A stretch of 64,000 nucleotides of DNA from Sambucus nigra (Eukaryota; Streptophyta; Magnoliopsida; Dipsacales; Adoxaceae): NCBI GenBank assembly GCA_949130495.1, contig OX422216.1:101501967-101565966 (forward strand), given 5' to 3'. Each line of letters begins with the position of its first letter. Position 1 is the stretch's first letter. Under the pieces are notes generated by a model that made no database searches, had not been told where the DNA came from, and saw only the letters and a program-made list of their open reading frames with translations. A program made the translations under genes and the position numbers. Shown here one piece after another: positions 11,897 through 23,070 of the stretch.

Positions 11897-14846
11897 TGTA
11901 ATACCCCGTACTTTTGACTATAATTATTTTTGGGATTAATTAATTAATTAGCGTATTAATTGGAAATTAATCCGGGTTATAAATACTAATGAGATGCGAA
12001 TTGGTATTTGATTATGTGCATATATGATTATATATGTATCTGGTACTATAAAATTTGTCATGAGATTTATATACGGCATTTTAGAAATTTTGTTGAGACG
12101 CGTGGGACCGCCGCGTCACGGTATAATATATTGATGATAAAAGTGAAATTAAAACCTATAATCCGTATGGTCGTTTTGAGTGCGTCAACGCGTCCGGAAG
12201 GGTCGAGATAGTCAGAAAACACTAGCCGGGGGTATAGTTTGGGTCCCGGGGTATTTTTAGGCCATACCGGTAACTTAAAGGGTATTTTAGTAATTTGACA
12301 TTTTTGGGTAATTAAAAGTGACGAAAATTGAGAGTTGTAATCTGATAAGGAATTGACCCAACCAACCCTTTATTAACCTCATAAGCTACGTAGGTTATCA
12401 TTTAGTCTTCCAACTCTCCCAAAGCAAACCCTAGCCACCATAGCCTTTTGGAGAAGAAAGCTTGGAGAAGGAGAGAGAGAGAGGAATTCTGCAGAGATTC
12501 TTCACCAAATCAACACCAAATCCGAAATCAAACCAAGGCAAGTGATTTATTCCATTTAAATTTCAGAGAATGATTCTTCCATGTTAGATTATTCAAAAAC
12601 TTTGTATGTTCTTGGAAGATAATGAAAAACCCATAAGATTGGAGTTATTAGTTTGAATTTTGGGATATAGGTTGCATGTAGAATGTTACTGGACGATCAT
12701 ATTATGTGAATTACTGCCTTTTGTAATACCAAAAACGGATTTAAGATGAGGTTCATGACTGTTCTTGAGAAAAATCAGAAAAACTAGGTTTTTGATGAAG
12801 ATTGATCCATATGTAGCCTATAGTTGTTGAAATATTGATTTATGGACGTTAGTAATATTGTAGGATTGTTATATGACATTACTATAACATTATATCTGAG
12901 AATCGTACGTTAGAAATAAGTTTTGGGACATTTTCAAATCTGCAGAACGAAGCAGTCCGTAGCCATACCTGTTCAATCGATCGATCGACATTCATCAGTC
13001 GATCGATCGACTAGATCGATCGATCGATATTCATAGGTCGATCGATCGACCTCCCCAGAATGAATAAAATTTTCCTTAATTTGATTTTAATGGCGGAAAC
13101 CCTCGGAGAATATGTTTGGAGAACTTATGAATACCCTCACCCTTAAGGAAGACCAGTAGGTGTGATTATTATAGTGGACTTTAATTAGAATGCAATTCGG
13201 GGAATTATTCTAGGTTATTGAAATTCGTTAAAGAGGTAACGTTTGGGTTAATAGTGCAAAATTGTATAATTCGATGAAATAAGGTTTAGAGCAGAAGTAA
13301 AGACCTTAGGAATAAAGATGTTATATTTGGGAATTATGGGAACTTAATAGTCTATTTAAGATAGGTTTTAAGGATAAGGGACTACGGCGTGAGACGTGTC
13401 GGCAATTTAACCTTATATTAACGGGAGACTTGAAATATATAAGTTTGAAATAATGGTATAATGATGTAGAAAATACCTTATTAATATGGTAATATCTAAG
13501 ATGTGTGAATGCTTAGTATATAGTTTATGTGTATGACATACCTACCATACTTGCTATCACGGGAGGTTACGTTCGCTTAGGACCCTCTAATCCTTGTGTG
13601 CCTACGGGGGGGGATATAGACTGGTACCTTGATGAACACAGGTCATTGAAAGACTTATTGTGATATTAATAAGTCCGCGGATCGTGGGAGCGTAGGTATG
13701 TGCGTGACCCATGTGAAGGTGACTGTGTTCGCCTCCATTATTTGTGATGTTGTTATTTGAGAACTATTCCTGAGAGATTCGGAATATGTGATCCTTATGT
13801 ACGTGATGTACCGGGATGGATAGCAGAGTATGTGTGCACCGGAGCTTAGTTCTCGGGGTGCTTATATTGTATATTTATGATGTGAATAATATACATTTAA
13901 TTTAATGAGAACTTTCATGTTAATGAAGTGAACATATATATATCACGGTATTATTTTGAGAAACAAAATGGGATTAGCTAGTAGTATAATATATTGCATA
14001 TTGAGCATCTGAGTTTATATTAAACCCCTATTTAATTACGAGCGTTATAATAGAACTAAGTAATAATGGCAGGTCTTATGATAAGTCTAGCTAGATTCGA
14101 TGTCACTTAGCTAGTGGTTTGTGTCGTTATAGATGGGTACTTACGTTAGGAGTGCACAGTTAGTCGAGAGGTGAGAATTTAATGTGAGTGCACGTCCTAA
14201 CATGTACTTTGCATTTAATGTTTTAAATGTTTTTAAAGCACTTGCAGGTTTTTAAAATGATTTCCACTTTCGGGCTCTGACCCATTTGCTTTCAAATATA
14301 TTTTCTTGTAAAACCATTTTAGGTGCCCAGCCACAAGGACACCAAGCATAGGATTCTCATTCAGGTGACGAGTTGTAGCTGTTTGTGGAAGCTACAGGGA
14401 TTTGCATGTAGACGCTTCTCTCATTTGGATTCCAGTCTCAGCATCTATCAGTCGTAGGGCATGTTGCCCAATTCTATTAGACATTTTTACATTTCAGTTT
14501 TCAGACTCTAGCATGTATTGCTCAGTATTCAGTTTTAGTTATTTATTTCAGTTTACTTATCAGTTGTGGAATTTGTATTGAGGAGTTTTTCCTCCAGAGT
14601 TTATTTACATTTTGTGATGGTTATTCGTTTTACTTCAGCATGGTGAATGGTGTTATTTAGTTGTTCATTACTCTTGTTGCATGTTAATCAGATTTAATAA
14701 AATTTGGCACTTACTTTTTAAATACTAGGCGGTTAGTAATAATAAAACGTTTTCGACAGTGATGCTATTAACTGAGCCAACTTGGCATTTTGAATTAATT
14801 TTATAAAGGAGTAGCTACCCGGTGTTTAATTAGTCGGGGTGTCACA
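11897..14846 (+). repeat. 5' LTR of RE5
   Basis: Starts TGTAATACCCCG and ends GGGGTGTCACA. Contains the shared GGGTCGAGATAGTC block at 12200-12213 and four GATC-based palindromes at 12975-13051, among them GTCGATCGATCGAC (12998-13011) and GGTCGATCGATCGACC (13036-13051). It also has a GA-rich run near 12468-12482 and a run of eight G at about 13605-13613 (seven in the 3' LTR). It should contain the promoter and polyadenylation signals of the element. Confidence 0.95.
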
Positions 14847-14848
14847 GG

Positions 14849-14860
14849 TGGTATCAGAGC
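14849..14860 (+). other. PBS of RE5 (initiator tRNA-Met)
   Basis: TGGTATCAGAGC lies two bases after the 5' LTR and matches the 3' end of plant initiator tRNA-Met. The following leader, 14861-15030, is non-coding and leads to the gag ATG. It shares its first part (ATCAGGTTCTAGTGTCC) with the leaders of RE6, RE7 and RE9. Confidence 0.93.
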
Positions 14861-15030
14861 ATCAGGTTCTAGTGTCCTTTAGGATCTGTACGGCTATTAT
14901 GTTTCCGCTACGTTTTCTTTGATATAGAGCCCTATATTTTAGGACTGTTGTACTCTTTGTGTGTACGCTTCGTTCTTCAGCTATTTTAAAGTTTATAACC
15001 GCGAACTTATAAACTTTGTTCTTATTTCAG

Positions 15031-15864
15031 ATGCCTCCACGACGTGCACGACGAGTTCCCAGGAATGCAATGCCCGAACCCCAGCCCGCTCCAGTTCAGG
15101 GCATGTTGAACGCCACTGAGGTTGCAGCTATAGTAGCTCAAGCGGTGAATGCCGCGATTGCCGTTATTCAGCAGGCACCGCCTCAGGCGCCGGTTGCCGC
15201 GCCAGCACAGGTTAATGCATTCCCGTCTGCTTGGGAACGTGTACGCGACGCTTTTCAGAAAGCGCATCCGCCAGAGTTTGCAGGAAGCTCAGATGTGGTA
15301 GTCTCGAGCCAATGGAGGAAGGACATACAGAGGCATTTGAGGATGCATGAGTGCACAGATGTTCAGAAACAGGTGCTAGCTACTTTCAAGCTAGTGGGAT
15401 CTGCACTACAGTGGTGGGAGTCTATCACCACTGCGGAGGAGAGGGATACCCTCACGATTCAGGAGTTCTGGGTGCGGTTCGACCGCAAATACTTTCCGTC
15501 CGCAGTTCATACAGAGATGAGGAGGAAGCTGATGAGTTTGAAGCAGGAGAGCAAGACAGTGGCCGAGTATGAGGCCGAGTTCACTAACCTGTTGAATATC
15601 GTTCCAGACGAGATTCCAACAGAGAAGAAGAAGATAGAGAAGTTCACTGATGGGTTGAATTGGAGGATCCGTCAGCATCTGCTAGGGAACCTATCATTGG
15701 CCACGTATTCTGATGTGGTTAACGCTGCACTATTGCACTGCCAGGACCACCGTTTTCATATGGCCGAGGGCAAGCGGTCAGGGGAGTCTAGCCATCAGGG
15801 CAGGACTGGAGGACATGGTGCCAGCGGGGCACAGACCGGTCAGGGGCAGAGACAGACTGAGTAG
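15031..15864 (+). CDS. RE5 gag segment (capsid), ends at in-frame TAG
   Basis: 277 codons. The N-terminus is basic (PPRRARR) and is followed by an Ala/Pro/Gln-rich stretch. The capsid domain of Ty3 gag comes next, with the typical ALQWWESITT and DRKYFPSAVHTEMRRK blocks and WRIRQHLLGN near the end. The segment stops in the Gln/Gly-rich linker before the zinc knuckle. Gag assembles the cytoplasmic virus-like particle and binds RNA. The gag frames of RE6 and RE9 are clear relatives: LQWWES and WRI/QIRQHL blocks recur in both. Confidence 0.92.
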   Translation: MPPRRARRVPRNAMPEPQPAPVQGMLNATEVAAIVAQAVNAAIAVIQQAPPQAPVAAPAQVNAFPSAWERVRDAFQKAHPPEFAGSSDVVVSSQWRKDIQRHLRMHECTDVQKQVLATFKLVGSALQWWESITTAEERDTLTIQEFWVRFDRKYFPSAVHTEMRRKLMSLKQESKTVAEYEAEFTNLLNIVPDEIPTEKKKIEKFTDGLNWRIRQHLLGNLSLATYSDVVNAALLHCQDHRFHMAEGKRSGESSHQGRTGGHGASGAQTGQGQRQTE

Positions 15865-16923
15865 GGTACCCAGCAGGGGGACAATAAGAGGTTCCGGTCA
15901 GGGAACTACAGGCAGGGACAGGGAGGTTTCCGTCAGGGCCATCAGGGTCCAAACGGCCAGCAGGGCCAACAGGGGCAGAATGGGCAGCAGTTCCATCAGG
16001 GCCAGCAGGGCCAAGGGAGGAATGGTAACGGCCACCAGGGCCGGGGACAGCAGGGGCAGAGGGGAGGGAACTTCCCAGGGAAGTGCTTCACTTGTGGCAA
16101 GACTGGCCATAAGAAGCAGGATTGTCCTGATAGGGGCAGGGCCCCACAGCAGCAGCAGCAGGGTGCTCGCCAGGAGCCACAGAGACCTATGTTTCCCGCC
16201 GCTCTTCCTGCACCGCCACAGATGGCAGCATTGCCACCCATTCCAGCAGTCCCAGCTCAGCAGGGGCAGCTACAGTATGGACGTGTCTACAACGTTCACC
16301 AGGCTGCAGTTCCACAGGCACCGCCCGCGATCGAGGGTACGTTTCCTATCCATGGCACTATGGGTCGGGTGTTATTTGATACGGGTGCTACACACTGTTT
16401 TATTGCTACACACTTCGCGAAAGCTTTAGGATTGTTAGCTACGGCAGAGAGCACAGTGACGTGTGTCGACTCACCATTAGGGAGTGGGTCACTTATTTTC
16501 TTTATATGCCGGGGAGTGGGGGTAGAGGTTGGTGGTTTGGTATTACCTGCGGACATGTTAGTGTTAGACATGCATGTTCACGATGTGATCATCGGTATGG
16601 ATTGGCTCGTAGCATATAGGGCCATGATTGATTGCTTCAGCGGGAGCATTGTTTCTGCCATTCCGGGGCAGGAGATGTTTATAGTGGCGATGCCTCGCCC
16701 AGAGGGAGGATCGACCGCTCATCTGTATTACATAGAGGAGGATACCTCTAAGGAGGTTGTGATTCCTTTGGATTCGATCCCGGTTGTCAGGGAGTATTCA
16801 GATGTGTTTCAGGAGATACCAGGCTTACCACCCAGTCGAGAGATAGACTTCGTTATAGATTTGCTACCGGGTACGAGACCTATAGCACGTGCACCATACC
16901 GTATGGCTCCGGCTGAAATGTGA
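15865..16923 (+). CDS. RE5 nucleocapsid knuckle and protease segment
   Basis: Continues the gag frame after the TAG. A Gln/Gly-rich tract leads to the CCHC knuckle CFTCGKTGHKKQDC (16084-16125), then a Pro/Gln-rich linker with a CAG run near 16147-16160. The aspartic protease follows, with the active-site motif LFDTGATHCFIA (aspartate codon 16378-16380) and the second hallmark region MDWL near 16597. The protease would cut the polyprotein. The segment ends at TGA 16921, just inside the start of the RT region (YRMAPAEM). Confidence 0.9.
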   Translation, partial: GTQQGDNKRFRSGNYRQGQGGFRQGHQGPNGQQGQQGQNGQQFHQGQQGQGRNGNGHQGRGQQGQRGGNFPGKCFTCGKTGHKKQDCPDRGRAPQQQQQGARQEPQRPMFPAALPAPPQMAALPPIPAVPAQQGQLQYGRVYNVHQAAVPQAPPAIEGTFPIHGTMGRVLFDTGATHCFIATHFAKALGLLATAESTVTCVDSPLGSGSLIFFICRGVGVEVGGLVLPADMLVLDMHVHDVIIGMDWLVAYRAMIDCFSGSIVSAIPGQEMFIVAMPRPEGGSTAHLYYIEEDTSKEVVIPLDSIPVVREYSDVFQEIPGLPPSREIDFVIDLLPGTRPIARAPYRMAPAEM

Positions 16924-19665
16924 GAGTTACGGGATCAGATAGAGCAGCTGTTAGGGCAGGGCTTTATTCGTAGGAGTACCTCACCTTGGGGCGCTCCAGT
17001 TTTGTTTGTGAAGAAGAGGGACGGTTCACTGAGATTGTGTGTGGACTACCGAGAGTTGAATAAGGTCACGATACGGAATAAGTATCCGTTGCCTCGAATC
17101 GTTGACTTATTCGACCAGTTGAGAGGAGCTTCTTTCTTCTCGAAGATTGATTTGAGATCGGGATACCATCAGTTGCGTATCAGGGAGGAGGATGTCTCGA
17201 AGACTGCGTTCTTGTCGAGATATGGTTCTTACGAGTTTCGGGTTAGGCCTTTCGGCTTGACCAACGCTCCAGCATTGTTTATGGACTTGATGAACAGGGT
17301 GTTCAGAGATTTCCTCGATCAGTTTGTCATTGTCTTCATTGATGACATTCTGGTCTACTCTCAGACAGAGGAGGAGCACGCCGGGCATTTGAGGCAGGTT
17401 TTGCAGACACTTCGTCAGAACGAGCTGTATGCAAAATATGAGAAGTGCGGGTTTTGGCTGAAGGAGGTCCAGTTCTTGGGTCACATTATTTCCGACCAGG
17501 GAATATCTGTCGATCCGGGGAAGGTGTCAGCGGTGAGGGAGTGGGGACAGCCCACGACACCAACAGAGATTCGTAGTTTCTTGGGCTTAGCAGGATACTA
17601 CAGGAGGTTTATTCGGGGTTTCTCAGAGATTGCAGGTCCTTTGACACATCTTACTCGTAAAGGTGTGCCGTTCATTTGGAGTGATGCCTGTCAGTTGGCA
17701 TTCGATGAATTGAAGGACAAGTTGACCTCAGCACCAGTGTTAGCATTGCCGAGACCGGGAGTTGAGTATTTGGTTTACACCGATGCGTCTTTGCAAGGGC
17801 TTGGAGGTGTTTTGCAGCAGGAGAGACAGGCCATAGCTTATGCTTCCCGTAAGCTTAAGCCTCATGAGAAGAATTACCCCACACATGATTTGGAGTTGGC
17901 GGCAGTGGTATTTGCCTTACGGATTTGGAGGCACTATCTTTTGGGGGAGAAGTTTCAGCTGTTCACGGACCACAAGTCCCTACAGTATCTGTTCACGCAG
18001 AAAGAGTTGAACATGCAGCAGCGTAGGTGGCTTGAGTTTGTGAAGGACTACCAGTTCGACATCCAGTACCACCCGGGTAAGGCTAACGAGGTAGCAGACG
18101 CGTTGAGCCGCAGGCCAGCAGATGAGGTGGCAGAGGTGTGGAAGGCTAAGTGGAAGGAATTGGGACACCAGGATGCAGTGGCCCGATCTTTCATGTCTGT
18201 GATGACCGTTACACCGCAGATTGTCATGAAGGTAGTACGGGCACAGGCCGATGACTCGTTCTGTCAGGAGCAGATAGTTCGATTACTTACAGAGGGAGCC
18301 GAGTCCTATACCGTTAGCTCAGACGGGGGATTGCGCTTCAATGGGAGGTTGGTAGTTCCGGAAGGGGAAGAATTGCGGCACGATGTTATGGCAGAGTCGC
18401 ACGGCTCACGGTTCGCGGTACATCCCGGAGGGGACAAAATGTACCAAGACATGAGACGGCAATATTGGTGGAGCGGTATGAAGAAAGATATCGCTGAGTT
18501 CGTCTGGAAATGCGCCACTTGTCAGCTTGTAAAAGTGGACCATCAGAGACCAGCAGGATTGCTACAGCCGTTGGAGGTTCCGGTGTGGATGTGGGAGAGC
18601 ATATCCATGGATTTTGTCACGGGGTTGCCTACGTCGCAGAGGGGTCACGACTCCGTTTGGGTAATTGTGGACAGGTTGTCCAAGGTCGCTCACTTCTTAC
18701 CCGTAAGGACTGACTACACTACGGGACAGTATGCCCAGCTTTTCATTTCAGAAATTGTGAGACTTCACGGTGTGCCCCTGAATATCGTGTCTGACAGAGA
18801 CAAGATATTTGTTTCGAGGTTTTGGGAGAGTTTCCAGGAGGCCATGGGCACGGAATTGCGGTTGAGTACGGCTTATCATCAGCAGACCGATGGGCAGACA
18901 GAGTGCACCAACCAGATGTTGGAGGACATGCTACGCATGTGCATTATTGACTTCGGGGGTGGATGGGAGCAGTACCTTCCACTGGTGGAGTTTGCTTACA
19001 ACAACTCCTATCAGTTCACGATTGGCATGGCTCCGTTTGAGGCATTGTACGGCAGGCCTTGTCGTTCCCCAGCATGTTGGTTGGAGGTGGGGGACAACAA
19101 ATTACTTGGGCCAGAAGTGATCCAGGATACTTCGGCAAGGATTGAGTTAGTTCGGAGTCGCATTCGGGTAGCTCAAGACAGGCAGAAGAGTTATGCTGAT
19201 GCGAAGAGATTTTTCAGGGAGTTCCAAGTGGGGGACCAGGTTTTGCTCAGGGTATCTCCGATGAAGGGGATTATGCGATTCGGAAAGAAGGGGAAGTTGG
19301 CACCGAGGTATGTGGGGCCGTTTCCTATTATTGAGCGGATAGGACCGGTTGCATATAGACTTGGACTACCGGAGCACTTGTATCGGATTCACGACGTGTT
19401 CCATATTTCCTCGCTGAGGAAATACCTTAGGGACAATTTGGCTCATTCTCACATTGCTGTGGAGGACATCGATCTCCAGCCGGATAGCTCTTACGAGGAG
19501 GGGCCAATTACTATTTTGGACCGAAGCGAGAGGAAACTGCGGTCAAAGATAGTCCCGTTAGTGCGTGTTCAGTGGCGACATCACAATGTCGAGGAGTCCA
19601 CATGGGAGCGCGAGGATGAGATGCGCGAACGTTATCCAGAGCTGTTTTTAGCAGGTACTTTCTAG
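16924..19665 (+). CDS. RE5 RT, RNase H, integrase and chromodomain segment
   Basis: Open for 913 codons plus stop. The RT shows [20 protein letters not shown], the [12 protein letters not shown] palm block, [16 protein letters not shown] and the FIDD active site. RNase H has [21 protein letters not shown] and VADALS. Integrase has an HHCC finger and a DD35E triad, all present. The C-terminus [17 protein letters not shown] through [15 protein letters not shown] is the chromodomain of Tekay/Del chromoviruses. That domain is thought to steer integration to heterochromatin marked by histone H3K9 methylation. All catalytic residues look intact. Confidence 0.94.
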   Translation, partial: ELRDQIEQLLGQGFIRRSTSPWGAPVLFVKKRDGSLRLCVDYRELNKVTIRNKYPLPRIVDLFDQLRGASFFSKIDLRSGYHQLRIREEDVSKTAFLSRYGSYEFRVRPFGLTNAPALFMDLMNRVFRDFLDQFVIVFIDDILVYSQTEEEHAGHLRQVLQTLRQNELYAKYEKCGFWLKEVQFLGHIISDQGISVDPGKVSAVREWGQPTTPTEIRSFLGLAGYYRRFIRGFSEIAGPLTHLTRKGVPFIWSDACQLAFDELKDKLTSAPVLALPRPGVEYLVYTDASLQGLGGVLQQERQAIAYASRKLKPHEKNYPTHDLELAAVVFALRIWRHYLLGEKFQLFTDHKSLQYLFTQKELNMQQRRWLEFVKDYQFDIQYHPGKANEVADALSRRPADEVAEVWKAKWKELGHQDAVARSFMSVMTVTPQIVMKVVRAQADDSFCQEQIVRLLTEGAESYTVSSDGGLRFNGRLVVPEGEELRHDVMAESHGSRFAVHPGGDKMYQDMRRQYWWSGMKKDIAEFVWKCATCQLVKVDHQRPAGLLQPLEVPVWMWESISMDFVTGLPTSQRGHDSVWVIVDRLSKVAHFLPVRTDYTTGQYAQLFISEIVRLHGVPLNIVSDRDKIFVSRFWESFQEAMGTELRLSTAYHQQTDGQTECTNQMLEDMLRMCIIDFGGGWEQYLPLVEFAYNNSYQFTIGMAPFEALYGRPCRSPACWLEVGDNKLLGPEVIQDTSARIELVRSRIRVAQDRQKSYADAKRFFREFQVGDQVLLRVSPMKGIMRFGKKGKLAPRYVGPFPIIERIGPVAYRLGLPEHLYRIHDVFHISSLRKYLRDNLAHSHIAVEDIDLQPDSSYEEGPITILDRSERKLRSKIVPLVRVQWRHHNVEESTWEREDEMRERYPELFLAGTF

Positions 19666-19695
19666 TTTCGAATTTCGGGACGAAATTCAGTTATT

Positions 19696-19707
19696 AGGGG
19701 GGAAGTA
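19696..19707 (+). other. PPT of RE5
   Basis: The purine tract AGGGGGGAAGTA lies directly before the 3' LTR and serves as plus-strand primer. It is preceded by the common Ty3 context TTTCGGGACGAAATTC. Confidence 0.9.
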
Positions 19708-22656
19708 TGTAATACCCCGTACTTTTGACTATAATTATTTTTGGGATTAATTAATTAATTAGCGTATTAATTGGAAATTAATCCGGGTTATAAATACTAA
19801 TGAGATGCGAATTGGTATTTGATTATGTGCATATATGATTATATATGTATCTGGAACTATAAAATTTGTCGTGAGATTTATATACGGCATTTTAGAAATT
19901 TTGTTGAGATGCGTGGGACCGCCGCGTCACGGTATAATATATTGATGATAAAAGTGAAATTAAAACCTATAATCCGTATGGTCGTTTTGAGTGCGTCAAC
20001 GCGTCCGGAAGGGTCGAGATAGTCAGAAAACACTAGTCGGGGGTATAGTTTGGGTCCCGGAGTATTTTTAGGCCATACCGGTAACTTAAAGGGTATTTTA
20101 GTAATTTGACATTTTTGGGTAATTAAAAGTGACGAAAATTGAGAGTTGTAATCTGATAAGGAATTGACCCAACCAACCCTTTATTAACCCCATAAGCTAC
20201 GTAGGTTATCATTTAGTCTTCCAACTCTCCCAAAGCAAACCCTAGCCACCATAGCCTTTTGGAGAAGAAAGCTTGGAGAAGGAGAGAGAGAGAGGAATTC
20301 TGTAGAGATTCTTCACCAAATCAACACCAAATCTGAAATCAAACCAAGGCAAGTGATTTATTCCATTTAAATTTCAGAGAATGATTCTTCCATGTTAGAT
20401 TATTCAAAAACTTTGTATGTTCTTGGAAGATAATGAAAAACCCATAAGATTGGAGTTATTAGTTTGAATTTTGGGATATAGGTTGCATGTAGAATGTTAC
20501 TGGACGATCATATTATGTGAATTACTGCCTTTTGTAATACCAAAAACGGATTTAAGATGAGGTTCATGACTGTTCTTGAGAAAAATCAGAAAAACTAGGT
20601 TTTTGATGAAGATTGATCCATATGTAGCCTATAGTTGTTGAAATATTGATTTATGGACGTTAGTAATATTGTAGGATTGTTATATGACATTACTATAACA
20701 TTATATCTGAGAATCATACGTTAGAAATAAGTTTTGGGACATTTTCAAATCTGCAGAACGAAGCAGTCCGTAGCCATACCTGTTCAATCGATCGATCGAC
20801 ATTCATCAGTCGATCGATCGACTAGATCGATCGATCGATATTCATAGGTCGATCGATCGACCTCCCCAGAATGAATAAAATTTTCCTTAATTTGATTTTA
20901 ATGGCGGAAACCCTCGGAGAATATGTTTGGAGAACTTATGAATACCCTCACCCTTAAGGAAGACCAGTAGGTGTGATTATTATAGTGGACTTTAATTAGA
21001 ATGCAATTCGGGGAATTATTCTAGGTTATTGAAATTCGTTAGAGAGGTAACGTTTGGGTTAATAGTGCAAAATTGTATAATTCGATGAAATAAGGTTTAG
21101 AGCAGAAGTAAAGACCTTAGGAATAAAGATGTTATATTTGGGAATTATGGGAACTTAATAGTCTATTTAAGATAGGTTTTAAGGATAAGGGACTACGGCG
21201 TGAGACGTGTCGGCAATTTAACCTTATATTAACGGGAGACTTGAAATATATAAGTTTGAAATAATGGTATAATGATGTAGAAAATACCTTATTAATATGG
21301 TAATATCTAAGATGTGTGAATGCTTAGTATATAGTTTATGTGTATGACATACCTACCATACTTGCTATCACGGGAGGTTACGTTCGCTTAGGACCCTCTA
21401 ATCCTTGTGTGCCTACGGGGGGGATATAGACTGGTACCTTGATGAACACAGGTCATTGAAAGACTTATTGTGATATTAATAAGTCCGCGGATCGTGGGAG
21501 CGTAGGTATGTGCGTGACCCATGTGAAGGTGACTGTGTTCGCCTCCATTATTTGTGATGTTGTTATTTGAGAACTATTCCTGAGAGATTCGGAATATGTG
21601 ATCCTTATGTACGTGATGTACCGGGATGGATAGCAGAGTATGTGTGCACCGGAGCTTAGTTCTCGGGGTGCTTATATTGTATATTTATGATGTGAATAAT
21701 ATACATTTAATTTAATGAGAACTTTCATGTTAATGAAGTGAACATATATATATCACGGTATTATTTTGAGAAACAAAATGGGATTAGCTAGTAGTATAAT
21801 ATATTGCATATTGAGCATCTGAGTTTATATTAAACCCCAATTTAATTACTAGCGTTATAATAGAACTAAGTAATAATGGCAGGTCTTATGATAAGTCTAG
21901 CTAGATTCGATGTCACTTAGCTAGTGGTTTGTGTCGTTATAGATGGGTACTTACGTTAGGAGTGCACAGTTAGTCGAGAGGTGAGAATTTAATGTGAGTG
22001 CACGTCCTAACATGTACTTTGCATTTAATGTTTTAAATGTTTTTAAAGCACTTGCAGGTTTTTAAAATGATTTCCACTTTCGGGCTCTGACCCATTTGCT
22101 TTCAAATATATTTTCTTGTAAAACCATTTTAGGTGCCCAGCCACAAGGACACCAAGCATAGGATTCTCATTCAGGTGACGAGCTGTAGCTGTTTGTGGAA
22201 GCTACAGGGATTTGCATGTAGACGCTTCTCTCATTTGGATTCCAGTCTCAGCATCTATCAGTCGTAGGGCATGTTGCCCAATTCTATTAGACATTTTTAC
22301 ATTTCAGTTTTCAGACTCTAGCATGTATTGCTCAGTATTCAGTTTTAGTTATTTATTTCAGTTTACTTATTAGTTGTGGGATTTGTATTGAGGAGTTTTT
22401 CCTCCAGAGTTTATTTACATTTTGTGATGGTTATTCGTTTTACTTCAGCATGGTGAATGGTGTTATTTAGTTGTTCATTACTCTTGTTGCATGTTAATCA
22501 GATTTAATAAAATTTGGCACTTACTTTTTAAATACTAGGTGGTTAGTAATAATAAAACGTTTTCGACAGTGATGCTATTAACTGAGCCAACTTGGCATTT
22601 TGAATTAATTTTATAAAGGAGTAGCTACCCGGTGTTTAATTAGTCGGGGTGTCACA
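19708..22656 (+). repeat. 3' LTR of RE5
   Basis: 2949 bp, nearly identical to 11897-14846. About 13 of roughly 16 differences are transitions. The palindrome cluster is at 20786-20862. It is followed directly by TSD TGAAC (22657-22661) and the last 69 bp of RE3. Confidence 0.95.
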
Positions 22657-22735
22657 TGAACCAAATGAGATTCCTGGCTATTTTAATAAAAGGACTGATC
22701 ACATGTGGTTAAAATAGGCGGGGTGTCGCATGGGT

Positions 22736-23056
22736 GAGTATCGATCACAAAAAAGGGTTGCCCGATAGAGGCACCGATATGCTTTGGGTAGTAGCAAAGG
22801 TAGTCCTAAGACTCGTTTGAGCATGATCATCAAGTGAGTAAAGACTCAAGATGGATAGGCGACATTGATGGTTAGCATAGCGGAGAGTGTTAGATAATGT
22901 CACATGTTAATCTTTTAGTGACTGTGTGAGGTGACCTTAGCTATTAAGGACTTCGATGATTTTGTCTTGGAGAATCTCTAAGACTTATAATGAGAGTTGT
23001 TAAATACCATGAACTTGAGGAATTGGCAGGTCCATAATTTCAAGGATGAAATTTCT
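22736..23056 (+). other. RE2 interior, 3' part
   Basis: Non-coding and degraded. Near 23036-23055 it shows TTTCAAGGATGAAATT, a decayed form of the GAGGACGAAATT context that precedes Ty3 polypurine tracts in RE5, RE6 and RE7. This is the main support for RE2 being a Ty3 element. Confidence 0.6.
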
Positions 23057-23070
23057 AAAGGAGGAAAGAA
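23057..23070 (+). other. PPT of RE2
   Basis: AAAGGAGGAAAGAA lies immediately before the 3' LTR start TGTAATACCC at 23071. Confidence 0.75.

Larger units (their letters stand above)
15031..19665 (+). pseudogene. RE5 gag-pol polyprotein frame with two stop codons
   Basis: A single frame runs from ATG 15031 (MPPRRARRVPRN) to TAG 19663-19665, 1544 codons. It is broken only by TAG at codon 278 (15862-15864) and TGA at codon 631 (16921-16923), with no frameshift. Codon positions in order: capsid about 65-240, CCHC knuckle 352-365, protease DTGA 450-453, RT with FIDD 769-772, RNase H residues D918, E955, D980 and D1023. Integrase has the zinc finger H1124/H1131/C1161/C1164 and catalytic D1194, D1255 and E1291 (35 residues between the last two), followed by the chromodomain about 1491-1540. 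Both stops are explained by single C-to-T changes (CAG to TAG is assumed, CGA to TGA is likely). An in-frame TTG-led extension from 15016 has no ATG, so 15031 is taken as the start. Confidence 0.93.
11897..22656 (+). mobile_element. RE5: Tekay-type Ty3 chromovirus, young and nearly intact
   Basis: LTRs of 2950 and 2949 bp (11897-14846 and 19708-22656) differ by about 16 substitutions and one G-run length change by my eye count, near 0.5%. The TSD TGAAC is exact at 11892-11896 and 22657-22661. The interior has PBS, gag, zinc knuckle, protease, RT, RNase H, integrase and a C-terminal chromodomain in that order, then a PPT. All parts lie in one frame broken by two stop codons. At a commonly used plant LTR rate (1.3e-8 per site per year) the divergence implies an age near 0.2 million years. 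This is the only element in the window with a pol. Confidence 0.96.
6774..22730 (+). mobile_element. RE3: solo LTR (Ty3 type), split by RE4 and RE5
   Basis: Starts TGTAACACC at 6774 and ends GGGGTGTCGCA at 22730, with exact TSD TGGGT at 6769-6773 and 22731-22735. The LTR's own bases are 6774-9528, 11666-11896 and 22662-22730, about 3.05 kb. No internal region or second LTR exists, so it is a solo LTR left by LTR-LTR recombination. It carries the GGGTCAAGATAGTC block (7078-7091) and the GCGATGTGGGTGAATCCCC block (8541-8559) shared by the other Ty3 LTRs here. The 12-bp palindrome TGAACCGGTTCA lies at 7901-7912. Confidence 0.88.

Noticed and set aside
12008..12211. 67-codon frame repeated at 19819-20022
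   Set aside because: It repeats only because both are RE5 LTRs. It has no family signature and low-complexity Tyr/Ile content.
12975..13051. CRISPR-like array of regularly spaced palindromes
   Set aside because: Plant nuclear DNA. The repeats are 12-16 bp with unequal short spacers, and they are duplicated as part of both RE5 LTRs.
15351..15572. Overlapping frames on both strands across 15022-19120
   Set aside because: They are out-of-frame shadows of the RE5 gag-pol frame.
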